From positions 1-64,000 of the forward strand of contig NZ_FNBE01000021.1 of the NCBI RefSeq assembly GCF_900102195.1: DNA of 64,000 bases. Reading direction: 5' to 3'. The DNA is from Pseudonocardia oroxyli. Lineage in GTDB: Bacteria; Actinomycetota; Actinomycetes; Mycobacteriales; Pseudonocardiaceae. Below the pieces are notes generated by a model. That model did not search any database. It worked only from the letters and a program-made list of their open reading frames with translations, and was not told the origin of the DNA. A program made the translations under genes and the position numbers. Below are positions 1 through 8,456 of the stretch, piece by piece; position 1 is the stretch's first letter, and each line of letters opens with the position of its first letter.

Positions 1-905
1 TCAATGGGCTTCCCGTTCCCCGCATCACTGTAGGAACAGGCAGGCTTCGGCAACTCGGCGAGCCCACAGTTGTTATCAGCGCGGTATGCGATACCGCGAG
101 AGTCGCTAAACGTCGCACCGCGAGGCACATCGATGCGGGCAGCATTGCCAGCATCAGTGAACGTGCAGTTGCCTAATGAGCTCGGGTTGTTCGTCACAGC
201 GTTAGAGCTCGACGAGCCGGCCGGTGGCGTGGATCCGCCTACGGGCTGATCCGGCGCCAACGGCGCAAGGGGAGTCTCAGCTGGCGTATTCCAATCTCCA
301 CCCTTCGCTCGTACCGCGATCCAAACGTTGTCCGCGTTCGCCTCACAGGCATAACGCTGAAGAATATTTCCATATCTGTCACTGCAGAGCCGGTACATCT
401 CCGCGTGGAAGCGGTTGTCGATGGTCTCTCTGACGGACTCCATCCGACCGAGCGTCAGACCCTTGCCGAAGTTGCGGTAACCGAAGTCGTGTAGCTGACA
501 GGGCTCGTTGAAGAGGTCTCGGTACACATTCGAGACGACGCGACCCACGATCCCGAACTGCTCGCGACCACTGCACCCGTCGTCCGTCCAGTTGAAGGCA
601 TTATACGGCGAGGGCTTGCGACATCCGGGATAGGCGAACCCGTTGTTCTCGTAGTCTTCGATCCGACAGCCAGCGTTCGTGAAGTCCCGCTTGCGAGCAA
701 TGAACGCTTTGTAATCCAGGTTTATCGTCTCGTACGCGTAGCGCGTTTGCTCGTCGCGGTCCGCTCGGGTATACGCGACGAGCTCGGGCGAGCTACTGCT
801 GCCGCTGCCCGTGAGGAACGCGCTCGCGACCACCGACAGCCCGATCGCGAGGATGAGCAGGAGCCGACCCCGAGGGGATTGAGGCTGGCGTGAGCGCGTG
901 GACAT
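1..905 (-). CDS. Secreted phospholipase A2, C-terminus beyond window
   Basis: The reverse frame is open from 905 through the left edge, giving 301 visible residues. After a basic N-terminus, residues 14-31 form a hydrophobic signal peptide or anchor. Residues ~75-215 match the prokaryotic phospholipase A2 fold (PF09056): the motif CQLHDFGYRN at 136-145 holds the catalytic pair His139/Asp140, and there are several Cys (80, 95, 111, 136 and others) for disulfides. The enzyme would hydrolyse the sn-2 ester of phospholipids outside the membrane. After residue ~230 comes a Pro/Ser/Gly linker and a further Cys-containing segment that runs off the window. The start at 905 has GGAG six bases upstream; ATG 911 is the alternative. 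Its first 113 bp overlap the end of the patatin gene. It is the last visible gene of a 12-gene run. Confidence 0.88.
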   Translation of the reverse strand, partial: MSTRSRQPQSPRGRLLLILAIGLSVVASAFLTGSGSSSSPELVAYTRADRDEQTRYAYETINLDYKAFIARKRDFTNAGCRIEDYENNGFAYPGCRKPSPYNAFNWTDDGCSGREQFGIVGRVVSNVYRDLFNEPCQLHDFGYRNFGKGLTLGRMESVRETIDNRFHAEMYRLCSDRYGNILQRYACEANADNVWIAVRAKGGDWNTPAETPLAPLAPDQPVGGSTPPAGSSSSNAVTNNPSSLGNCTFTDAGNAARIDVPRGATFSDSRGIAYRADNNCGLAELPKPACSYSDAGNGKPI

Positions 906-1725
906 CGACATCTCCAGGAAGAAAGAGGCAGGTGGCGTGGTGGGCGTTCTCGATGGTCTGGGCGCTCCGACTGAAGTCGAAGGCCTTCTGCCGCTGCTGG
1001 GGTTGGCCAGGGAGAATCAGAGTCGGTACCGCGGCGCGTGCATGCGCCAGGTCACACCGCGTCTGGTGGGTGACCGTGGCGGCGAACGCTGCGGACACGG
1101 TGTCGCGGACGTCCCCTCGGCGATGCGGCGGCTGAACGGCTGGGCGTCCGTCGAAGGCGACGATGGAGGCGGCACCGAGTTCGAGGGCCTGACGCACAGG
1201 CAGGTTCGCCACGCAGAGTCCGTCGGCAAGTCGGCGACCGTCGCGCAGCACCATGGGGAAGACGCCCGGAACCGCGCAGCTCGCGAGGAGGGCGCTGACC
1301 AGCGGCCCCTCCCGCAGGACCGCGGGCTCGCCCGAGTCCAGGTCGGTCGCGACGCAGGCCAACGGCGTCGGAAGCGCGTCGAAGGTCGTCGACGCCAGGG
1401 TCTGTTCGAACAACCGGCGAAGCCCGACATCTCGATAGAGGTGACGGCGACCGCCGAGGTTGCGCAGCCGCTGCACTCGGGAGTCCGGGATGAGGACGCG
1501 GGTGCGCAGGCCGGTCCAGATCGCGGACAGGCGCTGGGCGGCGCCGTCAGGGTCCTCGGCGAGGACCGCGCCGTTCAGCGCACCCGCGGACGTCCCGACG
1601 ACGAGGTCCGGGAACACCCCCGCCTCGGTCACCGCACGCAGCATCCCGACCTGTGCTGCAGCGGAACCTGCCCCACCGCCCAGGACGAAGGCCATGGGTC
1701 GGGGAAGTGCGGCAAGCACGGTCAT
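793..1725 (-). CDS. Patatin-like phospholipase
   Basis: A 310-residue cytoplasmic patatin-family serine acyl hydrolase. Near the N-terminus it has the oxyanion loop GGGAGS, then the nucleophile elbow GTSAG (Ser at residue ~49), and later the catalytic Asp in the motif DGL, in place of the more usual DGG/DGA. The start ATG at 1725 overlaps the stop of the FAD-PlsC fusion gene (ATGA), so translation is probably coupled; longer upstream frames lack this logic. The last ~37 codons overlap the start of the phospholipase A2 gene in another frame and are Pro/Arg/Ala-rich, so this tail may be read-through after loss of an older stop. The expected activity is lipid acyl-ester hydrolysis. It differs in sequence from the second patatin of this window at 35787. 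Confidence 0.87.
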   Translation of the reverse strand: MTVLAALPRPMAFVLGGGAGSAAAQVGMLRAVTEAGVFPDLVVGTSAGALNGAVLAEDPDGAAQRLSAIWTGLRTRVLIPDSRVQRLRNLGGRRHLYRDVGLRRLFEQTLASTTFDALPTPLACVATDLDSGEPAVLREGPLVSALLASCAVPGVFPMVLRDGRRLADGLCVANLPVRQALELGAASIVAFDGRPAVQPPHRRGDVRDTVSAAFAATVTHQTRCDLAHARAAVPTLILPGQPQQRQKAFDFSRSAQTIENAHHATCLFLPGDVDVHALTPASIPSGSAPAHPRDRAVGGRERVPHGQRQQ

Positions 1726-3608
1726 CGCCACCACCTCGTCGTGGCCCGGACCCGGGACGACTCGACCCCGGTCTCGACGGCTGCGCGGACCTCCCCTTCT
1801 AGGTCGGCCGAGTCCCTCGGCCAGATCGGGCGACCGACGGTTACCACGACCCGAGCCCGGGGGACCCGGACGAGCGGCCACGGCCGATGGTCCGGCCAGA
1901 GGGCGCCCGTCCCCCACGACCCGAGTGGAATGACGGGGCGGCCGGTCGACTCGGCGACCTCAAAGGCCCCGCGTCCGTAGCGGGCAGCCGGTGCCGCCGC
2001 CTCGTCGATGATGCGCCCTTCCGGCATGAAGGCGACTGAGCTGCCAGCTCGAACTGCAGCCTCGGCCGCACGGATCGTCGCGTCCGACCCGCGGAGGGCG
2101 GGGATGGCGCCGACCAGCTCCAGCAGCTTGCCCGCCAGGCCGGTGAAGTACCGCTCGTTGACGACCAGGACTGGCTGGACTCCGAGGTGCCGGAAGGTCA
2201 GGAGGCCGGCGACCACGTCGAAGATCGATCGATGGTTCGCCACGTACACCGCGGGCCCGTCGACCCGGGCATCGCCGACGACGTCGAGCCGGGCGATCGG
2301 CCCACAGGTCGCGATGCTCGCCCACTGCGCAAGCCGCCAGAGCCTCGCTCGAGCACGTTCGGACGGTGCCGTGTTGGGATGAGGAAGGTTGACTGTCCCG
2401 GATAGCTCACGCGCAGCGGGGACGGTATGCATCCGCAACGCAGGCACAATCTCGCAGTGAACCGCTGCCATGTCCTGTATGGCGGCGTAGGCCGAACGAC
2501 AGGCACTCTCCGCGGAATCGACCCGGTAGCTGTTCGCGATGTAGCTGCCTGCGAAGTAGACCTTTCCCCGAGCGCCGGCCAGAGCGGTCGTCAGCGCCTC
2601 GGCACGGACGTGCTCGCCGACGAAGACGGCCTCGCCCGGACGCAGGTTCGTCCGCGAGCGGACCCGCAGCGGTGGAAATCGCAGGCCTAGGTGGTCGCGG
2701 ATCTGCCCCAGGACGTCCGCGTCCACCGTCGACCTGGCGAGCAACGGGACCGCGACGCACCGGGACGCAGCAGGTTGGAGGAGCGTCGTCGTGCCGTCCT
2801 TGGAGTAGGTGCGCGGCCGCGGGTCTGTCAGGATCGGTTCGCGCGGGTCGAGGTCGATAGTCAGTGCCTTACAGTGAGTGTGAGTCCGCCAGTCGAGCTT
2901 GCGGGCGTGGCCGGATCGGTCGAGCAGGGCGTACAGATCGTGAGCGAACGCGGTCACGACGACGACATCAAAAGCCTCCCTCGACTCGCCCGTGCCGAGC
3001 TCCACCCCCTCGTCGGCGACCGTCAGCCGCGTCACCTCCCGACCGCAGTGGATCTTCACCCCACGGGCCTGTAAATGCGCTACCCACGGCTCGACGAAGT
3101 ACTGCGCGGTGCTGCCTGGCAGGACGCTGCCGCTGACGCTCTGCCGCATGTTGGCGACGGCGTCGAGTAGGGACCGCAACGAGAAGTTCGCCGCCGCACC
3201 GAACACGTTGGACGAGTCCGGGCTCCGCCGCGCGACCAAGAGCGACACCCGGTTCCCCTTGGAGATCGCCCACCTGTCCCGCAGCGGCAGGCTGCGGTCT
3301 AGCAGCGGGTAGAGGTGTCGGCTCTCGCTCCACCCGCCCTGCCTGCGCGGCGCCATTCGCTGGACAGGCTGCAGTAGATCGAACACCGACCCACGGTCGA
3401 AGGGGATCTCCTGCATCAGCTCGGTCAGATACAGGTAGTCGTCTAGGAAGTAGCGGGTGCAGTGCTCGCCTCCGTCCGGGGTGACATCGGCCCGGCCGCC
3501 CGGGTGTTCTGCTGCCTCCAAGACGGTGACCTGTACGTCCGGGGATGCCGAGAGGTAGTGCGCGATCGAGAGCCCAGCGATTCCGGCACCGACGACTGCC
3601 ACCCTCAT
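1722..3608 (-). CDS. FAD-dependent oxidoreductase fused to PlsC-type acyltransferase
   Basis: A 628-residue two-domain protein. Residues 1-~400 are an amine-oxidase/phytoene-desaturase-like flavoprotein: dinucleotide motif GAGIAGLS at 7-14, an acidic strand end (VLEAAEHPGGRA), and a C-terminal FAD motif near VYFAGSYIANSYRVDSAE. Residues ~430-628 are a lysophosphatidate acyltransferase (PlsC): NHRSIFD at 458-464 is the NHx4D catalytic motif and MPEGR near 528 is the second block. The frame is continuous, so the fusion is real in this sequence. The start ATG at 3608 overlaps the upstream stop (ATGA). A plausible role is oxidation of a lipid or polyene chain coupled to esterification onto a glycerol backbone, but the substrate is not known. 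Confidence 0.85.
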   Translation of the reverse strand: MRVAVVGAGIAGLSIAHYLSASPDVQVTVLEAAEHPGGRADVTPDGGEHCTRYFLDDYLYLTELMQEIPFDRGSVFDLLQPVQRMAPRRQGGWSESRHLYPLLDRSLPLRDRWAISKGNRVSLLVARRSPDSSNVFGAAANFSLRSLLDAVANMRQSVSGSVLPGSTAQYFVEPWVAHLQARGVKIHCGREVTRLTVADEGVELGTGESREAFDVVVVTAFAHDLYALLDRSGHARKLDWRTHTHCKALTIDLDPREPILTDPRPRTYSKDGTTTLLQPAASRCVAVPLLARSTVDADVLGQIRDHLGLRFPPLRVRSRTNLRPGEAVFVGEHVRAEALTTALAGARGKVYFAGSYIANSYRVDSAESACRSAYAAIQDMAAVHCEIVPALRMHTVPAARELSGTVNLPHPNTAPSERARARLWRLAQWASIATCGPIARLDVVGDARVDGPAVYVANHRSIFDVVAGLLTFRHLGVQPVLVVNERYFTGLAGKLLELVGAIPALRGSDATIRAAEAAVRAGSSVAFMPEGRIIDEAAAPAARYGRGAFEVAESTGRPVIPLGSWGTGALWPDHRPWPLVRVPRARVVVTVGRPIWPRDSADLEGEVRAAVETGVESSRVRATTRWWR

Positions 3609-6600
3609 CCGTTCGCCTCCATCGACGTGGTGCTGTCCGAGCGGGCTCGCCGGACGGCGAGCAGGACCAAGCCCGCGAGCGCGGCAGTCAGCAGGCCACC
3701 GCCCGCTAGCCAGAGCCACAGCGGTGCCTCACCTGACACGTGCACGGCGGCGGCGACCTCGTGTGGGCGACCGTCCGGGTCAATGCCCACCACGACGACG
3801 TGGTGACCGCCCACCGCCGCGCTGGCCGGGAGCGTCACCGTGAGGTGTGCAACACCGCCGTTGTCGGCTGTGCCGGCCCCAAGGGCTGCGACCACCGACC
3901 TCTGGACTACGAGGACATCACTTCCTGGAGCGAAGCCCGCGGCAGCCAGCGTGACCGTCTCCCCCCGTCGGACCCGGGTGGTGTCGGGGGCAAGCTGCAG
4001 CTCGGCGCCAGTCTCCGTCGAAGTGACAAGGGTGGCTGAACCGCTGGCGAGCCGATCGGGCAGGGCCACCTGAGGACGCTGCGACCAACGGATCAGCGCG
4101 GCCGTGAAAGCGCGGTACCCCTCCGCTGTGGGATGCATCTTCTCATTGCGGAAGGCAGGCTGCGTGTACAGCCGCGGATCGCGAAGATCATAGATGGGGT
4201 TCGCCCAAGGCTCGTCCGAGCAGACGGTGTGTGTGGGCAACAGGGCCTGCGACACATCCTCGGCGAACAGTACCGGTACCCCCACGGCGCGGGCCTGCTC
4301 GACCCCGGCTGATATCTGGGCGTTGAGTTTGTCCACGAGCGCAACGGCCTGATCAGCCTCGTTGCGGCTCAAGGCGGGACAGCGGTTCGAATTCTGTCGG
4401 GTCACCAACTGGGGGTAGGCGAGCACGATGATGGGAGTCATCGAGCCCCCGCGCTGGGCCCGTCGGTCGGCGCTGTTAGCCACCCGGTCGATGTCGGCGT
4501 AGGCACCCGCCAAGCGTTCAGCCAGTCCGTCGAGAAGCTCGCTCGTGCGTTCGTCTTCGGCGATGCAGTCCCCCGGGCCAGCGCAGCGCTTGACAATCCC
4601 TGCGAACCCGATGTCGTTGCCCCCCATTGTCAGCAACACTGGTCCGATCGAGTCGGGCAGGTCCTCGAGCTGCCGCAACTGAGGCAGGACGGGATCACCC
4701 TCCTGCCATTGCGAAGTGGTCAATGCTGGGATCTGCGCCCCAGAGCAGGCGAGTACCACCCGGCCGTTCGGGAACAGGTCCTCGGCGTAGGTGTGCGGGC
4801 TTCGGTGGCAGAGATCGGGGACACCCACGATGCCTTGCTCGTAGTCCCCCGCTCCCTCCCCCGCGCTGAAGGAGTCGCCGAGGACGACGGCGGTCCCCTT
4901 GGCCGCAGCGTCACGCAGGATCGGCCCGAGATCTGCCGAGGTGAGGCCCGTCCGGAGGGTCAGGGTTACGGACGTGCTCCTGGTAGCGGTCTCCTCAGAA
5001 GTCGTGACGAGTACGACACGAAGGGATCCACCACGCGGGTCGGTGGGCATGGTGACCGTCCAGGCGTACCGACCCCCTGCGCCCGCTGCGAGGTTGCCGA
5101 GCCGGACGGCGGGGCGTCGCACAGAGGTGAAGCCGGTGACGGCGCCGTCGGGGCCGACGAGCTCGGCCCGCAGCGTCATGTTGACGTCCGTGGCGGTCAC
5201 GGCTCCGGCGTTGGTCAGGCTGGCCTCCACGGTGACCTCGGTGCCGGGGCTCGCCGTGGTCGGTGCGCTGAGGACCGGGTCGAGGACTGGTTGGGAGGTG
5301 GTCCGGAGCCGTTCGCCCAGCGTGTCCCCGTCGTCGACGTCGAGGTAACTGCCGCCGGTCCGGCCCGCGATGCACTCCAGTTCGGCGCGGCCCTTCTCCG
5401 AGATCTGGAAGCCGACGGTGTCGACCTGGAGGTCGAAGCCTTGCGCGCGCACGGACTCGGCGACCGTGCAGGGGTCCACGGAGCAGTTGCTCTCCCCATC
5501 CGAAACCAGCACGATGGTCGCCCTCGACTCCCCCGCCGCTTGCAGGCTCGCTACCAGAGCGCGCAGCGCGGGTCCAGTAGGAGTGTCGCCACTCGGACGC
5601 AGTGCCCGGATCTCGGCGTCGAGCCGCGGTGCCGCGCCGAGTGTGGGCGGGAGCCGATACCCGCCGGCCGAGCAGTTGCCCCCCGACGCCGGGTAGGTCC
5701 AGAGCGCAGCAGCCCTACGATCGGAGATCGTCCGGATCTGGTTGAGCAGACTCGTCTGCGCTGCTTCGAGCCGCACGGCGCCCGCGGCGTCCTTCTCGGC
5801 CATCGAGCTCGAAGTGTCGACCAGGAAGACGAGTGGACCAGGATCCGTCCGCGGCCGTGGGACCACGACCGGGTCGGTGTCGGCCAACTCCGCCAGGACG
5901 GCGCGCTTGGTGGCCGACGCCGCCATGATCGCGGCGTCCGCCAACCTCGGGAGGTTGGTATGCATGCAGGGAGATCCGGCCGCGGCGCGGGCCCGGAGAA
6001 GCGCATTGAGCCCGCCAGGTCGACAGTCGAAGACCTGCTCGCTGTCCGCCCCTGCTACGGCGGAATCGACGCCGACCACGACGTCGCCGATCTCGGCGTC
6101 GATACCGAGGCCGATGGCACCGGTGTCGACCAGCGGGACGCCGGGCACCAATGCTCCCACCGACAGCGTGACCCGGCCTGCCATCGCGACGACCCGGACG
6201 GAGTCCGGCCAGGGAGGCAGCGCGGCCAGCTCCAGAGTGCCGGGCCGCATCGCGAGACCCGCCGGTGTGTTCCCTGCAGCGAGGTTCTTCAGTCCCGGCC
6301 ACCCGCAGCCGTCGGAACCACTATGCGTGAGGTTCCGGGTACAGGAGGCCAGGACAAGGTCCAGGGCCGTCTTGGCGGCCGCGGTGGGCACCGCCTGTCC
6401 AGCTACCTCTCCGACCCCGGCCAGGACGGATCCGGTGTTCGGAGTCCCCAATGTGATGACAGTGGACACCCGCGCCGCCCGTTCCGGCGTGGCGAGGGCC
6501 AGCCGGGTGGCCAGCCCCCCCATCGAGTGCGCGACGACCACGACCCGATTGCTGGTCGTCCTCGCCAAGCAGTCGATGACAGTGCCGAGCGCGGGGGCGA

Positions 6601-7012
6601 TCGCCGGATCTGTCACCCACTGCAGAGCCGCGGCGCTGTAGTCGAAGCTGAACCCGACAGTCCCCTGCACGGCGAGAACTCGCTCCGCGAACGTCGTGCT
6701 CAGGTCCGGCGCGACGCTGACGCCCTGGTCGAGCACCGGATCGTTCGCCGGATTCGAAGGGTCACGCCGCCAGACCCCATCGGAGGAGTTGAAGCCGTGC
6801 ACGAACAGGACGGGTACCAGGTCGATGCCGGACCGGCGTTCGCCCAGAGTGCGGAGCTGGCCTGGCCCGAGTGCGCCGGACGATTCGAGGAGCTGCCCGC
6901 ACGAGTAGGGATCCCCTACCCCCGGGCCAGGCGTTGCAGCCAGCGCCGCTGGGCCTGGCAGCATCAGCAGTAGCGTCACCAGGACGAGTAGCGCGGCGGG
7001 CGGCCGGATCAC
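3605..7012 (-). CDS. Giant secreted lipase-vWA-SGNH hydrolase, membrane-anchored
   Basis: A 1135-residue modular protein. Residues 1-25 form a signal peptide ending ALA. Residues ~60-330 are an alpha/beta-hydrolase with VLFVHGFNSS and nucleophile elbow AHSMGG, as in extracellular lipases. Residues ~390-560 are a von Willebrand A domain with a complete MIDAS: DTSSS, the Thr in GDTPTGP and the Asp in VSDGES. A beta-rich CARDB-like segment follows. Residues ~700-960 are an SGNH hydrolase: block I GDSFSAGEG, block III GGND, block V MHPTAEGY, with Glu three residues before the His instead of Asp. After a Ser/Thr-rich Ig-like part, a single TM helix near 1097-1118 and a basic tail anchor it. It would be an outward-facing enzyme with two esterase sites around a metal-dependent adhesion domain. 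The start at 7012 overlaps the small gene upstream. Confidence 0.85.
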   Translation of the reverse strand: MIRPPAALLVLVTLLLMLPGPAALAATPGPGVGDPYSCGQLLESSGALGPGQLRTLGERRSGIDLVPVLFVHGFNSSDGVWRRDPSNPANDPVLDQGVSVAPDLSTTFAERVLAVQGTVGFSFDYSAAALQWVTDPAIAPALGTVIDCLARTTSNRVVVVAHSMGGLATRLALATPERAARVSTVITLGTPNTGSVLAGVGEVAGQAVPTAAAKTALDLVLASCTRNLTHSGSDGCGWPGLKNLAAGNTPAGLAMRPGTLELAALPPWPDSVRVVAMAGRVTLSVGALVPGVPLVDTGAIGLGIDAEIGDVVVGVDSAVAGADSEQVFDCRPGGLNALLRARAAAGSPCMHTNLPRLADAAIMAASATKRAVLAELADTDPVVVPRPRTDPGPLVFLVDTSSSMAEKDAAGAVRLEAAQTSLLNQIRTISDRRAAALWTYPASGGNCSAGGYRLPPTLGAAPRLDAEIRALRPSGDTPTGPALRALVASLQAAGESRATIVLVSDGESNCSVDPCTVAESVRAQGFDLQVDTVGFQISEKGRAELECIAGRTGGSYLDVDDGDTLGERLRTTSQPVLDPVLSAPTTASPGTEVTVEASLTNAGAVTATDVNMTLRAELVGPDGAVTGFTSVRRPAVRLGNLAAGAGGRYAWTVTMPTDPRGGSLRVVLVTTSEETATRSTSVTLTLRTGLTSADLGPILRDAAAKGTAVVLGDSFSAGEGAGDYEQGIVGVPDLCHRSPHTYAEDLFPNGRVVLACSGAQIPALTTSQWQEGDPVLPQLRQLEDLPDSIGPVLLTMGGNDIGFAGIVKRCAGPGDCIAEDERTSELLDGLAERLAGAYADIDRVANSADRRAQRGGSMTPIIVLAYPQLVTRQNSNRCPALSRNEADQAVALVDKLNAQISAGVEQARAVGVPVLFAEDVSQALLPTHTVCSDEPWANPIYDLRDPRLYTQPAFRNEKMHPTAEGYRAFTAALIRWSQRPQVALPDRLASGSATLVTSTETGAELQLAPDTTRVRRGETVTLAAAGFAPGSDVLVVQRSVVAALGAGTADNGGVAHLTVTLPASAAVGGHHVVVVGIDPDGRPHEVAAAVHVSGEAPLWLWLAGGGLLTAALAGLVLLAVRRARSDSTTSMEANG

Positions 7013-7437
7013 GACGTCTCCGGAGTCAGAGCTACGAGTCGCCAGCCCTCAGCGACTCGCACAAGCGACGCGACGTAGCGGTCTGTTCCGTCGACGGTCA
7101 CCTCGACCGTCGCCGCCGCACCGATGTCAGCCCACGTCGCCGGATCCACGGTCACGCGGGAGTCGACTGCAAGGACCGTGCGTGTCCCGCTCGATTCGAC
7201 GAGCGAGCGGGCCTCGGGCGTGAGAGCGGTGAGCCCGCTGCTCGGCAGATCGGTGAGCAGCGCCATCGCCTCAGCGAGGTCCTCCTCTGCTGGCACGGTG
7301 GTGACGACCTGCGCGGGTACACCAGCGACGAGCTCGCCCGCGGGGGTCACCGCCTCCGTTCGCAGAAGCAGCCACGCGACCGCGCCGGCTCCGGCGAGCA
7401 GGACCAGGACGGCTGCCCCCACGATGGCGCGTCTCAC
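7009..7437 (-). CDS. Small membrane-anchored protein, putative lipase partner
   Basis: 142 residues: an N-terminal TM anchor (residues ~4-25) and a short extracytoplasmic domain. I do not recognise a named family. The last ~50 residues (T-DP...D..G...V..T..G...R....GW..V...P) align by eye with the C-terminal half of the 134-residue protein encoded at 18562-18966. Both genes sit directly upstream of, and overlap, a secreted alpha/beta-hydrolase lipase gene. The fold could be NTF2-like, but that is a guess. Synteny suggests a folding, anchoring or regulatory partner for the lipase. The start ATG overlaps the stop of the PASTA gene, and the stop overlaps the lipase start. Confidence 0.8.
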   Translation of the reverse strand: MRRAIVGAAVLVLLAGAGAVAWLLLRTEAVTPAGELVAGVPAQVVTTVPAEEDLAEAMALLTDLPSSGLTALTPEARSLVESSGTRTVLAVDSRVTVDPATWADIGAAATVEVTVDGTDRYVASLVRVAEGWRLVALTPETS

Positions 7438-8420
7438 CGGCGCTCCAGTCGGTCGAGCACCTCGGGTCGGCCGAGGACGAGCGGATCGGCGAGCACGACG
7501 GAGTCCCCGTCCACCTCGATGGTCAGGCGCAGGACGCCGGTCAGGTCGACGTCGAGTGGCTGAGGGCGGCCGTAGCCAACCGTGACGCGCCGCAGCTCCC
7601 GCCTGTCGCCACTGACCACGACGGTCGCAGCAGAGTCGGCGTTCGCGCGATCCGGAATCCCGACGGTGGCCGTGAGCCGCTGTACACCTCGATCCAGAAG
7701 AAACTCGGCCTTGCTCCCCACCTGCACCGACTGGTCGTAGTCGGAGCCGTTCAAGGAGGTCTTGCCGCCGCTGCCGCCACCGGTAAGGGCGACGAGCTCG
7801 GAAAGGAACACCGAGGCGGGAGCCTGGGCCGCCCGCAGCCGGACCTGCGGCGTGAGTGGCAGACCCGTCGCGGGCTCCGCGGCCAGCACCGTGCCCGCTG
7901 GGGCACCGTCGGCGTAGTCGAAATCTACGAGCACCTCGGCCCCGAGTTGCTCGAGCTCGGCGCGCACCTCGGTCAGGAGACGCCCGCCGACCTGCGGCAT
8001 TACGCCCGGGGCGGCGACATCGACGGCGACGGTCCCGCCGAACGGCGCTCCCCCCGGCGGGTCCTGCCGCAACACCGTCCCGGGCAGCAGCGCCGACGGC
8101 ACCTCGGCGAGGTCGACCGCCACCAGAGGCACCCCGGCGTCTGCGAGCGCCTGTTCAGCCGCGGCCCTGCTCAGTCCCCGCACGTCCGGCACCACGGCTG
8201 CGCCGCCCACAGCTGCGGCCGAACCGACCGCCACCGTGACGGTCTCGGGCGCCCGGCCGGAATCGGTCCGGAGCGCCTCGCGCCACCCGACGACCGCGCC
8301 ACCGGCGAAGGAAGCCGCGAGCCCCAGCACGAGCACCCCGCCCACCGCCGCCCGACGACGCCACCGGCGGGCCGGACGAGGTGCGGGGACAGACGTCTCC
8401 TCGTCGTTCTCGATTGACAT
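7434..8420 (-). CDS. Membrane protein with PASTA and NPCBM-like domains
   Basis: 328 residues. A basic cytoplasmic tail (1-24) is followed by one TM helix (~25-47). Residues ~78-200 hold two PASTA repeats; the first begins VPDVRGLSRAAAEQALADAG, typical of peptidoglycan-sensing domains. Residues ~215-328 resemble the NPCBM/NEW2 galactose-binding-like fold (F.LDRGVQRLTATVGIPD, later LDVDLTGVLRLTIEVDG). PASTA repeats are usually attached to Ser/Thr kinases or PBPs; here no kinase is fused and none is in the operon. The protein probably binds cell wall or glycan and may place the lipase complex there. AGGAG precedes ATG 8420. It overlaps the next gene by ATGA. Confidence 0.82.
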   Translation of the reverse strand: MSIENDEETSVPAPRPARRWRRRAAVGGVLVLGLAASFAGGAVVGWREALRTDSGRAPETVTVAVGSAAAVGGAAVVPDVRGLSRAAAEQALADAGVPLVAVDLAEVPSALLPGTVLRQDPPGGAPFGGTVAVDVAAPGVMPQVGGRLLTEVRAELEQLGAEVLVDFDYADGAPAGTVLAAEPATGLPLTPQVRLRAAQAPASVFLSELVALTGGGSGGKTSLNGSDYDQSVQVGSKAEFLLDRGVQRLTATVGIPDRANADSAATVVVSGDRRELRRVTVGYGRPQPLDVDLTGVLRLTIEVDGDSVVLADPLVLGRPEVLDRLERR

Positions 8421-8456
8421 GCTCTCCTGCTCGTGGGAACTCTGATGACTCGACGG

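Noticed and set aside
4709-6973. A 754-residue plus-strand frame
   Set aside because: Antisense shadow of the lipase-vWA-SGNH gene; Arg/Gly-rich without motifs.
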